Shown: piece after piece, positions 28,039 to 36,626 of the stretch
Layout: each line of letters opens with the position of its first letter
Position numbering within the stretch: position 1 is the first letter of the stretch
Assembly: GCF_000166275.1 (NCBI RefSeq)
Contig: NZ_CM001023.1
Span: forward strand, 930,001 to 994,000
Length of the DNA: 64,000 nt
Direction of reading: 5' to 3'
Origin: Algoriphagus machipongonensis
GTDB taxonomy: Bacteria; Bacteroidota; Bacteroidia; Cytophagales; Cyclobacteriaceae
Made by a program: the position numbers and the translations under genes
The notes under the pieces: generated by a model
Seen by the model: the letters and a program-made list of their open reading frames with translations, nothing else
Databases searched by the model: none
What the model was told of the DNA's origin: nothing

Positions 28039-30123
28039 CTACTGCATCCAAACTTTTCTAGAAGTGGTGAACTTGCCATCAATTTGTAGGTGAAGGATAT
28101 ACAGCCCCGGATTTAAAAAACCACTTTGTATTTCAAGGGGTATGTTGGCTTCAATTGCGATATTCTCTAACATCACTTGACCCAAAGAAGTGATGAGGGT
28201 TGCTTTTGCAGGTAAATTAGAGAGGACCTTGATTGGGCCATCGCTTGGGTTGGGATAAACTTTAATCCTAAATTCATTTTCTCCTGGACTTTGAGAATCT
28301 TCCGTATTTAAGTAAATCAATCCTCCTGCTCTTGTTCCAAGGATTAAATCTGGTGCTTCCTCAAAGAGAGGGTTGACAATGCTTATCCAAGTGTTCCTTC
28401 CCAATCTTGTTGGGAAATTCTGATTAGCTGTTTCTATTAGAACCTCAGAACGTATAGCCAAATTCATGAAATCTGTAATCTTGATGATTTGCCCATTTTG
28501 GTCAACAGCAAACAAGTCGGGATTGGGTTTTTTATGGACAGCAACACTGAGGTTTCTGTTGGCAGGATTATCTGAAAAATCCAGGAAATTTTCCTCCTGA
28601 ATACTAGCTGTAAAGGTGCTGAAATCTGTTTGATATAAATCCAAACTTCCGTTTTGAGCTGCGACGAGCATAAAGTCTTCTCCTTCGTAATGGAATAGCT
28701 GCAAATAATCGCTTCGACTTGGCTCATAACCTGTGAGTTCAAAAGGGAGGTACTCTGTTTGGGACTCATTTAACTCAAAAAGCTTTTGACTAGGAATATT
28801 ATCCGAGATGGAAATACCTGAGATAATATTATGATGCTTACCCTGCAGATCATTGAACAATAAGTTTTGTACATCAATCAGATTTAGCTCATCCAATAAG
28901 TTATTGGATACATCAACTCTATTGAAAGTGCCATTCTCTAAATGAAAGATAGATTGTTTACTGATCACCTCGCCATTAACCAATTGGTTGGAAGTGACGA
29001 AGACTGAGCCTTCACTTTTGTTTCCTATGTACAATGGGTTGCTGTTTTCCCCTAAGTCAATCATCTGATTTTGTAGAAAAGTGAAATCAGAGTTTCCTTC
29101 TGGGGTTATTTTTACGATTGAGTTTTCGAAATCAACTCCATAATTGATTGATATTTCATTGGTGTTTAAACCAATAATCAGGTTTTCGTCAATTACCTGT
29201 GCTGTATGAAAAATTGGAAATTCAGGAAGGGTGCCGTATTCGGGAAGCTGTTGTTCAATTTCTGTGAAAATAGGGGTGTTTAAAGTCCCCGTGTTCGGTA
29301 AAAAATACAGCGAGCTGCATTCATCTCTTCCTAATAAAAGATCGGGAATCCCATCTGAGTTAAAATCGCGATAAAGAATAGAATGTCCACCTGCGTGTTG
29401 GATTTTACCATTAATGTCTTCTGCTATTCTCAAATCTATCCCACTGCAGGTTCTTCCCACTGCTATCTCTCCACAACCACAAAACTCAAAATTTCCCCAA
29501 TGGGTAATTGGGAAAGCAAAACCGTCCACATCTGGACTGTCTTTTCGGTCCATGCTTGTGTTTTCATAAAACTCCAAATAATCCCCTGAAGCAAAATTGA
29601 AAATGACTAAATCTAAATCTCCATCGCCATCCAAATCCTTGATCAAAGGCGTGTCCAGATTATTGGCTTGAATATTCCCTGAACCATCAATTTTTAGGAA
29701 ATTCTGGGCTACTTCCCATGAAATCTGACCATTTGATGAGGTGTTTTTATATGCTTTTATCCCCAAAGGAGTTGAAGTGAATAGGTCTTTTTTGCCATCC
29801 AGATCAAAATCTTCCAGAATCAAAAAACCTGCAATATCACTAGGAAAAAAATAACTTAGCTCTGGTAAGTGGATCATCATTTCCCCCTCTTTTTTATAAA
29901 CCTGAAGTTGTCTTGAATTGATATCCCAAATCACCCACTCATCTACTTGATCTTCATCAAGATCTATGGTTTGAATCTGGGAAGAATTAATTCCCCCGCT
30001 AAATGGAGCGCTTAGGTTAATGCCGTCTTGAGTGACCTCAGGGCTGTTTTTAAAAGAATAAATTTCTTGTGCTTGGGTGCGAAAAGCCAAAAGAAGAAAA
30101 AGGTATATATAGAGTTTTCGCAT
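28039..30123 (-). CDS. FG-GAP/VCBS repeat protein with type IX secretion sorting domain
   Basis: The 694-residue protein has a signal peptide (LYIYLFLLLAFRTQAQ) and many integrin-like repeats with Asp-rich calcium loops (DLDEDQVDEWVIWD, DFDLDGKKDLF, DLDGDGDLDLVIF, DFNSDGIPDLLLG). The C-terminal ~75 residues are a typical T9SS type A domain: KVYPNPSDGPIKV...LPAKATLITSLGQVM...LNPGLYILHLQIDGK...KVWMQ. It should be exported to the cell surface or medium by the Por/type IX machinery, whose genes are not in this window. The target is unknown; adhesion or polymer binding is only a guess. Confidence 0.9.
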   Translation of the reverse strand: MRKLYIYLFLLLAFRTQAQEIYSFKNSPEVTQDGINLSAPFSGGINSSQIQTIDLDEDQVDEWVIWDINSRQLQVYKKEGEMMIHLPELSYFFPSDIAGFLILEDFDLDGKKDLFTSTPLGIKAYKNTSSNGQISWEVAQNFLKIDGSGNIQANNLDTPLIKDLDGDGDLDLVIFNFASGDYLEFYENTSMDRKDSPDVDGFAFPITHWGNFEFCGCGEIAVGRTCSGIDLRIAEDINGKIQHAGGHSILYRDFNSDGIPDLLLGRDECSSLYFLPNTGTLNTPIFTEIEQQLPEYGTLPEFPIFHTAQVIDENLIIGLNTNEISINYGVDFENSIVKITPEGNSDFTFLQNQMIDLGENSNPLYIGNKSEGSVFVTSNQLVNGEVISKQSIFHLENGTFNRVDVSNNLLDELNLIDVQNLLFNDLQGKHHNIISGISISDNIPSQKLFELNESQTEYLPFELTGYEPSRSDYLQLFHYEGEDFMLVAAQNGSLDLYQTDFSTFTASIQEENFLDFSDNPANRNLSVAVHKKPNPDLFAVDQNGQIIKITDFMNLAIRSEVLIETANQNFPTRLGRNTWISIVNPLFEEAPDLILGTRAGGLIYLNTEDSQSPGENEFRIKVYPNPSDGPIKVLSNLPAKATLITSLGQVMLENIAIEANIPLEIQSGFLNPGLYILHLQIDGKFTTSRKVWMQ

Positions 30124-30213
30124 ACGGGATGAAGGGGAAATCTAAAATTAATACGGAAGTATCAGTCCAAAGATGTGAATGATTCATTTATTTTGGAGTA
30201 AAATAAGTCGAAA

Positions 30214-31509
30214 ATGAATATTTCTATCCTGTACAGCCTTTTCAAAAAAAGTACCGGTGTCAGCACAGATACCAGAAAAATTGGGAAGGGGAATGTCTTT
30301 TTTGCCCTTAAGGGGCCGAATTTTGATGCCAATGAGTTTGCCCCCAAAGCATTGGAGCAAGGAGCTTCATTAGTAGTGATTGATGATCCTAAGTACTTTA
30401 TAGAGGATGATGAACGCTATTTTTTGGCTAAGGATGCCTTGAAAATGTTGCAGGATTTAGCTAATTATCACAGGAAGCAATTGACGATACCTATTATTGG
30501 ATTGACGGGTTCTAATGGGAAAACCACCTCCAAAGAATTGCTTCATGCTGTACTACAAACCAAATTTAAAACTGTAGCCACGGTCGGTAATCTGAATAAT
30601 CATATTGGTGTTCCGCTTACTTTACTTTCTATTCCTGAGGATGCAGAAATGGCAATCGTTGAGATGGGAGCAAATAAACAGGGTGATATTGAGGAGTTAT
30701 GCGAAATAGCTGAACCAACGCACGGATTTATTACCAATATTGGGAGAGCTCACCTAGAAGGGATGGGTGGTCCTGCGGGAGTTTTGAAAACCAAGACTGA
30801 ATTATTCCAGTTTTTAAGAGCGAATAAAGGGACGGTTTTCATCAATTCTCAGGACCCTGTATTGTCGAATATGGCGAAGAGATTTGATAAGCCTGTTTTG
30901 TACCCTGCAAAAGGAGATTTTTGTGAAGTAGGTTTCGTGGAGGCAAATCCTTTTGTCAAATTCACAGTGGAAGGTACAGAAGAAGTTTATTTGAGTTCAC
31001 TAATCGGCGCCTATAATTTTGGGAATATTGCCAATGCATTGGCAGTAGGGAAGTATTTTGAAGTAGAAATGAAAGGCGCAATTGAAGCGATCGTGAACTA
31101 CCAGCCTTCAAATATGCGATCTCAACTTCTTGAAAAGAGGAGCAATCTGATTATTCTAGATGCTTATAATGCAAATCCATCAAGTATGGAGGTAGCTATC
31201 CGAACATTTGGTGAAATGACCGGGAAAAAGCATAAAATGATAATCTTGGGAGATATGTTTGAATTGGGAGAGCATGCAGAAGAGGAACACGCAAAGCTTG
31301 GTGAGATTATCAGTGAATATGAGATTGAAAAGGTGTGTTTCACTGGTAAACTGATCGTTTCCGCTTTAGCCAGATACCCTAAAGCACTTTATTTTCCTGA
31401 TCCATTTTCTTTTAGAAATTGGCTTCAGGATAGCCAATTAGAGGACTATTTAATTTTGATCAAAGGAAGCCGGGGAATGAAGCTAGAAGGTCTGGTTGAC
31501 TTTATTTAA
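30214..31509 (+). CDS. murF: UDP-N-acetylmuramoyl-tripeptide--D-alanyl-D-alanine ligase
   Basis: The 431-residue Mur ligase has an N-terminal substrate domain (about 1-85), the ATP loop GLTGSNGKTT near residues 95-105, NNHIGVPLTLL, EMGANKQGDIEELCEIAEPT and NIGRAHLEGMG, with the C-terminal domain opening LDAYNANPSSM near residue 310. The MurF-type NNxIGVPLT and DAYNANPxSM motifs separate it from MurC, D and E. It adds D-Ala-D-Ala to the UDP-MurNAc-tripeptide in the cytoplasm. It lies outside a dcw cluster, as is frequent in this phylum, and diverges from the FG-GAP gene. Confidence 0.95.
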   Translation: MNISILYSLFKKSTGVSTDTRKIGKGNVFFALKGPNFDANEFAPKALEQGASLVVIDDPKYFIEDDERYFLAKDALKMLQDLANYHRKQLTIPIIGLTGSNGKTTSKELLHAVLQTKFKTVATVGNLNNHIGVPLTLLSIPEDAEMAIVEMGANKQGDIEELCEIAEPTHGFITNIGRAHLEGMGGPAGVLKTKTELFQFLRANKGTVFINSQDPVLSNMAKRFDKPVLYPAKGDFCEVGFVEANPFVKFTVEGTEEVYLSSLIGAYNFGNIANALAVGKYFEVEMKGAIEAIVNYQPSNMRSQLLEKRSNLIILDAYNANPSSMEVAIRTFGEMTGKKHKMIILGDMFELGEHAEEEHAKLGEIISEYEIEKVCFTGKLIVSALARYPKALYFPDPFSFRNWLQDSQLEDYLILIKGSRGMKLEGLVDFI

Positions 31510-31573
31510 ACCAAAACCAGAATCTGCTTGTTTAAAATGACCAAATTCGATTTTAACCAATTCCAATAAATTC

Positions 31574-32251
31574 ATGAGACCTTACCTGAAGTTTTTATCT
31601 GAGCTAGCCAATCATAATTCTAAGGAATGGATGGATGCGAATAAGAAATGGTATCTCGAATGCAGAGGTGAATTTTTAGAAGATGTACAGGTGATTTTAA
31701 AAGGTTTGTCGGAATGGGAACCTGCATTCGAAGTTTTTCAACCAAAAGATTGTGTTTTCAGACAGAACAGAGATATCAGGTTTTCGGCAAATAAGGCTCC
31801 TTATAAAGTCAATTTTGCTGCCTATTTTTCTCCAAAAGGAAAAAAATCAGAGGGACCGGGATACTATCTTCATATTCAACCAGGAGAATCATTTATTGGT
31901 GGGGGGATCTGGAATCCCATGGGAGAAACGCTCAAAAAAATCAGAAAGGAAATTGATTATTCAGGAGCAGAAATGGAACAGATTTTAGCAGACCCAAACT
32001 TTAATAAAACCTTTGGAGAGATGAGAGGGGATAAGCTTAAAACTAGTCCTCGAGAATATGAAGCGGATCACCCATACATAGAATTACTTAGGATGAAGAG
32101 TTTCACAGTGATGACTTCTTTGATGGATTCCCAAATTGACAATGGCCAATTTATCCAGCTGGCATTGGAGAAATTCAAGATCATGCTTCCGTTTCAGGAA
32201 TTCTTAACAAAAGCTGTGGAAGAAGTAGAAGACGGCTCAGGGATTTTGTAA
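31574..32251 (+). CDS. DUF2461 (TIGR02453) family protein
   Basis: The 225-residue cytoplasmic protein matches the family pattern: the opening LKFLSELANHNSKEWMDANKKWY, then FRQNRDIRFSANKAPYKVNFAAYF near residues 60-83, GPGYYLHIQPGESFIGGGIW near 95-115, and a C-terminal helical stretch. The molecular function is not established. The last 15 bases overlap the end of the convergent HAD gene, so no terminator fits between them. It is 64 bases after murF, perhaps in the same transcript. Confidence 0.88.
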   Translation: MRPYLKFLSELANHNSKEWMDANKKWYLECRGEFLEDVQVILKGLSEWEPAFEVFQPKDCVFRQNRDIRFSANKAPYKVNFAAYFSPKGKKSEGPGYYLHIQPGESFIGGGIWNPMGETLKKIRKEIDYSGAEMEQILADPNFNKTFGEMRGDKLKTSPREYEADHPYIELLRMKSFTVMTSLMDSQIDNGQFIQLALEKFKIMLPFQEFLTKAVEEVEDGSGIL

Positions 32252-33055
32252 AAATAATTTTTCTAAAACTATTGCTACGCCATCCTCTTTATTGGTTGTG
32301 GTGATTTCTTTCGCAACTGCTTTTACCTCAGGTCTGGCATTCCCAACGGCCACTCCATAACCAACAGATTGAAGCAAATCAATGTCATTGTAGTTATCCC
32401 CGAAAGCTATCACTGACTCCATTCCGAAGTCAAAAGCATGGTCCAGGATTTTGATCAAACCAGTCGCTTTTGAAATGGATCTAGGTGCGATTTCCAAGTA
32501 AGTGTCACTAGATCGATAAAGATGGAGATCGTTTCCATGTTCGAAATGCAACTCCCCAAATAGCCAAGAGATCTCTTGTGAATCCCCCATGCACATCACT
32601 TTATGAGCTCCTGAGTCTCCTTTTGACCATAGCTGAACTACTTCATTTCCAGGCAGCCAAGTGCAATTTGTTTTGGTGTTTCTAATTTCTCGTTGGGACC
32701 AATAATCGTCCTTTTCTTCATACCAGTCCTCTCCTTGATAAAGGCTGACATGGATATTGGTATTTTTACAGAGGTCCAAAATCTTCGCGACCAATGGTAC
32801 AGGGATCGTTACAGAATCTAAGATTTCTCCTTCAGCGCTGATCACATAGCCTCCATTATAGCAAATCAAAGGTTGCTCAGGTTTCTGCAAATCTCTGACC
32901 AGATGACGCATAGCATTTGGCATTCTAGAGCTTGCAAGAATTACAGGGAAATCTGAAGGAAATTTGTTGACCACAGATTTCAGTCTAGGGGATAGATCAC
33001 GATCAGCATTGAGGAGGGTGCCGTCAATGTCTGAACAAAAAGCTTTAATATTCAT
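32237..33055 (-). CDS. Cof-type HAD-IIB sugar-phosphate phosphatase
   Basis: The 272-residue protein has HAD motif I as CSDIDGTLLNADRD (residues 8-17, nucleophile Asp of DIDGT), motif II at VILASSRM, a C2-type cap (about 85-190) and motif IV at AFGDNYNDIDLL near residues 215-226. Cof/IIB members dephosphorylate sugar phosphates, nucleotides or flavin precursors; the substrate cannot be told. Its ATG overlaps the stop of the upstream small membrane protein by one base (TAATG), so translation is probably coupled. Confidence 0.9.
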   Translation of the reverse strand: MNIKAFCSDIDGTLLNADRDLSPRLKSVVNKFPSDFPVILASSRMPNAMRHLVRDLQKPEQPLICYNGGYVISAEGEILDSVTIPVPLVAKILDLCKNTNIHVSLYQGEDWYEEKDDYWSQREIRNTKTNCTWLPGNEVVQLWSKGDSGAHKVMCMGDSQEISWLFGELHFEHGNDLHLYRSSDTYLEIAPRSISKATGLIKILDHAFDFGMESVIAFGDNYNDIDLLQSVGYGVAVGNARPEVKAVAKEITTTNKEDGVAIVLEKLFLQNP

Positions 33056-33327
33056 TAATCAAATTCTGACCAGTCAATATCATTAGCAAAGTTGGTGAAA
33101 AAGCCAAAGCCAATGATAGCAATGAAAATCATTACAGCTGCGAAAATAATAAGTTTTACTATTAACTCAGCCTTCGCCCAATTGGCCTTATCTGGATCAG
33201 TGCTTTTATCAGTTGCCCAAATGATGAGCATAACTAGTCCAATTAATGGAAGGCGCTTGATTAGTACTGCAATCACCCATTCTCCCAGCGAGGTAGGTTG
33301 TTTCTTGAATTCAGGTGGCATTTCCAT
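33055..33327 (-). CDS. Small membrane protein of unknown function
   Basis: This 90-residue protein has two hydrophobic segments, LPLIGLVMLIIWA near residues 26-40 and LIVKLIIFAAVMIFIAIIGF near 55-75, separated by a charged loop (DKSTDPDKANWAK). No family is recognised. It overlaps the HAD phosphatase gene by one base and lies 15 bases downstream of a lipoprotein gene, so three genes (33777 to 32237) probably form one operon. Confidence 0.65.
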   Translation of the reverse strand: MEMPPEFKKQPTSLGEWVIAVLIKRLPLIGLVMLIIWATDKSTDPDKANWAKAELIVKLIIFAAVMIFIAIIGFGFFTNFANDIDWSEFD

Positions 33328-33342
33328 AATTATAGGTTTTGT

Positions 33343-33777
33343 TTAAAAGTCTTTGGTCTCAAAAGTGTATTCCTGCATAGCAATATTCTCTGGGTTATTC
33401 GGATCACTCTGAATAAATTGAACCGTAATTTGCCGGTAATTTTCAGAGTTTTCGAAATCATGCAAGTAGATTTCGGCGCATTTTCGGGCTAGAATTTCAG
33501 GCTGACTCCCAATTTTGACAGGGTCTCCATTTTCAAGTTTAAGAAAAATGGTGGATTCGACGTGATTTTCAGCTTTGGAACTGTTAAGTGAAACGCTCAT
33601 TCCTCTAAAATCACCTAATGCACGAATTTCTTCAGAGGGCATAAAGCCTTCTCCCATCATGCTTTCCATTCCCTTAAAAGCAAATTTTGCAATGTTTTCA
33701 GGGTTGCATGAGCAGGAAGAAAATAAACTTATGATGCTGGCAAATAGAAAAACCAGTAAGAAATTCTTATTAAACAT
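33343..33777 (-). CDS. Lipoprotein of unknown function
   Basis: The 144-residue protein has the signal LLVFLFASIISLFSSC with the lipobox Cys near residue 22 (SSCSC). The mature part carries alternating strands (STIFLKLENGDPVKIG, YRQITVQFIQSD, MQEYTFETKDF). I recognise no domain. The gene leads the small operon that includes the membrane protein and the HAD phosphatase. A short gap separates it from another lipoprotein gene upstream on the same strand. Confidence 0.65.
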   Translation of the reverse strand: MFNKNFLLVFLFASIISLFSSCSCNPENIAKFAFKGMESMMGEGFMPSEEIRALGDFRGMSVSLNSSKAENHVESTIFLKLENGDPVKIGSQPEILARKCAEIYLHDFENSENYRQITVQFIQSDPNNPENIAMQEYTFETKDF

Positions 33778-33803
33778 TTGAAAAGATTTAAAGCAAGATA
33801 CAA

Positions 33804-34229
33804 TTACTCGCTTGTCTTTTCAACTAACATCTGAATAGAGTAGTCCTTTTCTTTGTGTGAGACTTTGGTGTTTGGATATGGGCTGACTCCCTCTAATTTA
33901 AAAATATAGCCTTTAAAAGTTACTTCTGAGGGTACATCCTGAAAAGTTGGGAAGGTGCTTAAAAGGTATTTTTCTTCAGAACCATTTACCTCTATCAGCA
34001 GCTCCACTTCGGCTAAGCCTTGCCAAATACACACCACATCTTCTGGGCATCTAGAGTCTTGGGTGACCTTTGTAAATGTGATGCTCACTGCTCTTTCACA
34101 AAAGGTCGCAGTTTCCTGAAAATTGACATCAAAGACTTTGTCTAACTGATAGCTAGTACAAGGCTCTTCATTTTGACAGGAGAGTAGCAATAGGATGATT
34201 GCAGAAATAAAAAGCTTGCTTGTTTTCAC
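33804..34229 (-). CDS. Lipoprotein of unknown function
   Basis: The 141-residue protein is read from a GTG start (KTSKLFISAIILLLLSC). The mature part has four further Cys, in EPCTSY, ATFCERA, SRCPEDVVC, likely making disulfides, and a beta-rich pattern (CIWQGLAEVELLIEV, YLLSTF, VTFKGYIFKLEGV). The CIWQG stretch recurs in small Bacteroidota lipoproteins I have seen described only as hypothetical. It lies 26 bases upstream of the next lipoprotein gene and probably shares a transcript with it. Confidence 0.65.
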   Translation of the reverse strand: MKTSKLFISAIILLLLSCQNEEPCTSYQLDKVFDVNFQETATFCERAVSITFTKVTQDSRCPEDVVCIWQGLAEVELLIEVNGSEEKYLLSTFPTFQDVPSEVTFKGYIFKLEGVSPYPNTKVSHKEKDYSIQMLVEKTSE

Positions 34230-34390
34230 TTTTATGATGTCTTATTGGAGTGTTTGTTTTTTGTCATTAAGACGGATAAATAGTTGCTTATGCAACAGGA
34301 TTTGAAGAGTGAAATTTTGATTGTCTGAGAAAGTTGGTAAATTCTAGTGCTTTTTAAAAATCAATTTTTTGCCTTCTAAATCAAATTGTT

Positions 34391-36343
34391 ATGCCTAAAA
34401 TTAAATTTAAGTTTGAGGGGACTATCGAAATAGAGTCTTCCGATGTTTTAAATCTAAAGAAGAATCAGAAATACAGAGTTAATGCCATCTTAGGTCCAGA
34501 GAGTATTGAGATCACAGAAATAAAACCAGAGATAGCGCATGATCCACCTGAAGAAAAAGAAGTAAAGGAGAAACAGAAAGATGAAAGCACCGTTGTTGTT
34601 CCTATTAATGAAGAAAAAGTTACCGAAGAAATTGAAATGGATAAACCCTGGAGTTCTGAATATGTAAGCCTTGAGCAATATGGTGGTGAAGGATATTATA
34701 AATTGATCGAAGAAGGTTTAAAATATGAGGGGAATAAAGTAAAAAGTAATCAGCCTGTTTTTTCGCCAGAAGATGAGGGGAAAAGTTTTTGTGGGTTGTT
34801 TGCGCATAAAAATCCAAATACTCCATCAAAAGATGAGTATTATCCTGGGATTATAGGTTCAAGGTATTCTATTATTACATCCTATATCTCACCAAATGAA
34901 ATAGAGGTTAATTTTAATTACAATCATCAAAGCGACAAAGGTTATGTGTTTTTTGATAACACGATGGCATTTAAGCTTGCTGTTGATGCTACTAAAAGGT
35001 CAGCTTCCAAAGTGCTGGAACTTCAAGATGGAAAAACTTATGTTGTTCCCCAATATGAAAAGGCAGATGTTCGAAGTGATTTTTACCTCATAGCTAAAAA
35101 TGAAGCAAATCTTAAAATTGGATGGGAAGACTTTTTTCAATGGTCAGATATACATACGATTAAGCAGTCAGCTCATTTGTTTGAAGTGGGTGGGAATTCT
35201 CTGGATTTCGGAATCAGAAATGTAAATTTTTTACCACCACATAGGCGGGTTAGTGGAGCACAGTTGTTTTTTGCTAGTTTGTTTAAGGGACAACCGAATC
35301 CTGATCAGCAGCTTAATATTGTTGTTGACAACATGGATACGACCAAAGAAGTCAATGAAAAAGATGCCAGGTACAATCAGTTTGGTTTTGGTTATGGATT
35401 TCTTTACTCAAGCGAAAAAGGGAATTATGTCATAGGAAAGAACCTCAAGCATAGAGGACCTGGATTCATGGATTTTAAAGCCAATTTTGGAGGAGGTTTA
35501 TATGCGATTTTTGAAAATGTTGAAACCAACTTTAAAGATGAAAATAAGTTTGCTTCAACCAAGGTGAAGGTGAAAGGTAAATTAGAAAATAATGTCTTTA
35601 CAATTACCTCTGATAACACAGTGTTTCAAATTTATAGCTATGATTTTGGAAGGGGGAATGTGGCACATATTCTGCATTTTGACCGTTTTACGTTTATGAT
35701 TGATGGAAAGGACGCGATCCTTAATGCCAATCAATTTAAAGTGAGACCCTTTGCCAAAGGAAAAATAAAACTGAAGGTGAAAAACAATCAGTTTGTTTAT
35801 GCTAAAGAGGTAGAGCTTCATGCTGGTGATACATTGACGTACAATGGGGTTACGTATAAGATCATTGAAAAAACACGAACTTATGTGACTGAATGGATGG
35901 AGGGTGATGAAAATACCCAATACGCAATGGGCTTAAAATTGGATAAGCCAATGCCTGTGGATTCAGGGATTGTTGAATTTGACGTCAACTCTATTGGAGA
36001 GAGACTGGATAATGGGCAAGAAGTTGAAGCTTACCTAATTTATAAAGCAAATTATGAATTCAGGTCCTATGAAAACACCAAGTTTGAGGATAGAGAAATA
36101 TTAGATTCTACCCCTGTAGGCCATCTTTCCTATAACCACAAAGAAATTACACTTTGGGCCAAGAATTTTAAACATAACGGCTTTTACAGGCAATCGCTAA
36201 GTCATGTGGGAAAAAGTAATGGATATACATTGATTGATTGTGAAGGTTTTGGAGGACAGTTTTCGCCAGAAATAGAAGTTAAAAAAGAGGGTGTATTACC
36301 AAAAAAAGCAGAAGAGCTAATTAGAAATTTAGAAAAAAGGTAA
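34391..36343 (+). CDS. Beta-helix-like protein (pectate-lyase-superfamily N-terminal pattern) without signal peptide
   Basis: This 650-residue protein is not recognised by name. The N-terminus is a short beta domain (KIKFKFEGTIEIESSDVLNL) followed by a Lys/Glu-rich linker (about 50-85). Residues about 110-220 resemble the opening of right-handed beta-helix proteins and tail spikes: SPEDEGKSFCG, then DNTMAFKLAVDATKRS followed by VLELQDGKTYVV, the usual TAAxQxAIDxA / xLPxGxY pattern. Later parts show short repeated strands. No Sec or T9SS signal is visible, odd for such a fold. The gene is AT-rich and stops exactly at a duplicated tRNA-Ala fragment, suggesting acquisition. A polysaccharide-binding or spike-like role is a guess. 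Confidence 0.55.
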   Translation: MPKIKFKFEGTIEIESSDVLNLKKNQKYRVNAILGPESIEITEIKPEIAHDPPEEKEVKEKQKDESTVVVPINEEKVTEEIEMDKPWSSEYVSLEQYGGEGYYKLIEEGLKYEGNKVKSNQPVFSPEDEGKSFCGLFAHKNPNTPSKDEYYPGIIGSRYSIITSYISPNEIEVNFNYNHQSDKGYVFFDNTMAFKLAVDATKRSASKVLELQDGKTYVVPQYEKADVRSDFYLIAKNEANLKIGWEDFFQWSDIHTIKQSAHLFEVGGNSLDFGIRNVNFLPPHRRVSGAQLFFASLFKGQPNPDQQLNIVVDNMDTTKEVNEKDARYNQFGFGYGFLYSSEKGNYVIGKNLKHRGPGFMDFKANFGGGLYAIFENVETNFKDENKFASTKVKVKGKLENNVFTITSDNTVFQIYSYDFGRGNVAHILHFDRFTFMIDGKDAILNANQFKVRPFAKGKIKLKVKNNQFVYAKEVELHAGDTLTYNGVTYKIIEKTRTYVTEWMEGDENTQYAMGLKLDKPMPVDSGIVEFDVNSIGERLDNGQEVEAYLIYKANYEFRSYENTKFEDREILDSTPVGHLSYNHKEITLWAKNFKHNGFYRQSLSHVGKSNGYTLIDCEGFGGQFSPEIEVKKEGVLPKKAEELIRNLEKR

Positions 36344-36416
36344 AGCTCCACATTTCTGTGAAGCTTTGAAGTGGAGAATACCGGTCTGCGATAGCTATCG
36401 GGACGAACCGGTGGCC
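36342..36416 (-). repeat. Partial duplicate of tRNA-Ala 3' part plus terminator, with palindromic insert
   Basis: Bases 36342-36384 match 36442-36484 at a 100-base offset, and 36404-36416 match 36488-36500. Where the tRNA has ATT in the T-loop strand (36485-36487), this copy has 19 bases (36385-36403) containing the palindromic core of GTCCCGATAGCTATCGGGAC. The copy retains the acceptor 3' strand, the T-arm and the terminator hairpin, but not the anticodon half. It looks like an integration scar or local duplication. Confidence 0.75.
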
Positions 36417-36441
36417 AAGAGTTTGGGAAGGTTATAAAAAG

Positions 36442-36467
36442 AAAGCTCCACATTTCTGCGAAGCTTT
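36442..36467 (-). terminator. Rho-independent terminator of tRNA-Ala
   Basis: On the minus strand AAAGCTTCGCA, tetraloop GAAA and TGTGGAGCTTT pair over 11 positions (two G-T wobbles) and are followed by CTTTTT. The copy at 36342-36367 keeps the pairing with a G-T to A-T change. Confidence 0.75.
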
Positions 36468-36471
36468 GGAG

Positions 36472-36545
36472 TGGAGAATACCGGATTCGAACCGGTGGCC
36501 TCTACACTGCCAGTGTAGCGCTCTAGCCAACTGAGCTAATCCCCC
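36472..36545 (-). tRNA. tRNA-Ala (anticodon GGC)
   Basis: On the reverse strand the 74-nt sequence folds as a cloverleaf: acceptor GGGGGAT with ATTCTCC (including the G3-U70 pair that marks alanine tRNAs), D-arm GCTCAGTTGGCTAGAGC, anticodon stem CTACA/TGTAG with loop CTGGCAG (anticodon GGC), variable loop, and T-arm ACCGG-TTCGAAT-CCGGT. The discriminator is A and CCA is not encoded. It lies 81 bases after recR on the same strand. Confidence 0.95.
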
Positions 36546-36626
36546 ATTATTATTTTGCTCCTTAAGAGCTACCCGCTTAAGGGTCTGCAAATATAGAAAG
36601 GGCTTTCATTTGTGCAAAGGAATAAA

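Noticed and set aside
36342..36416. Second complete tRNA gene
   Set aside because: The copy lacks the anticodon and D-arm halves and has a 19-base insert in the T-arm.
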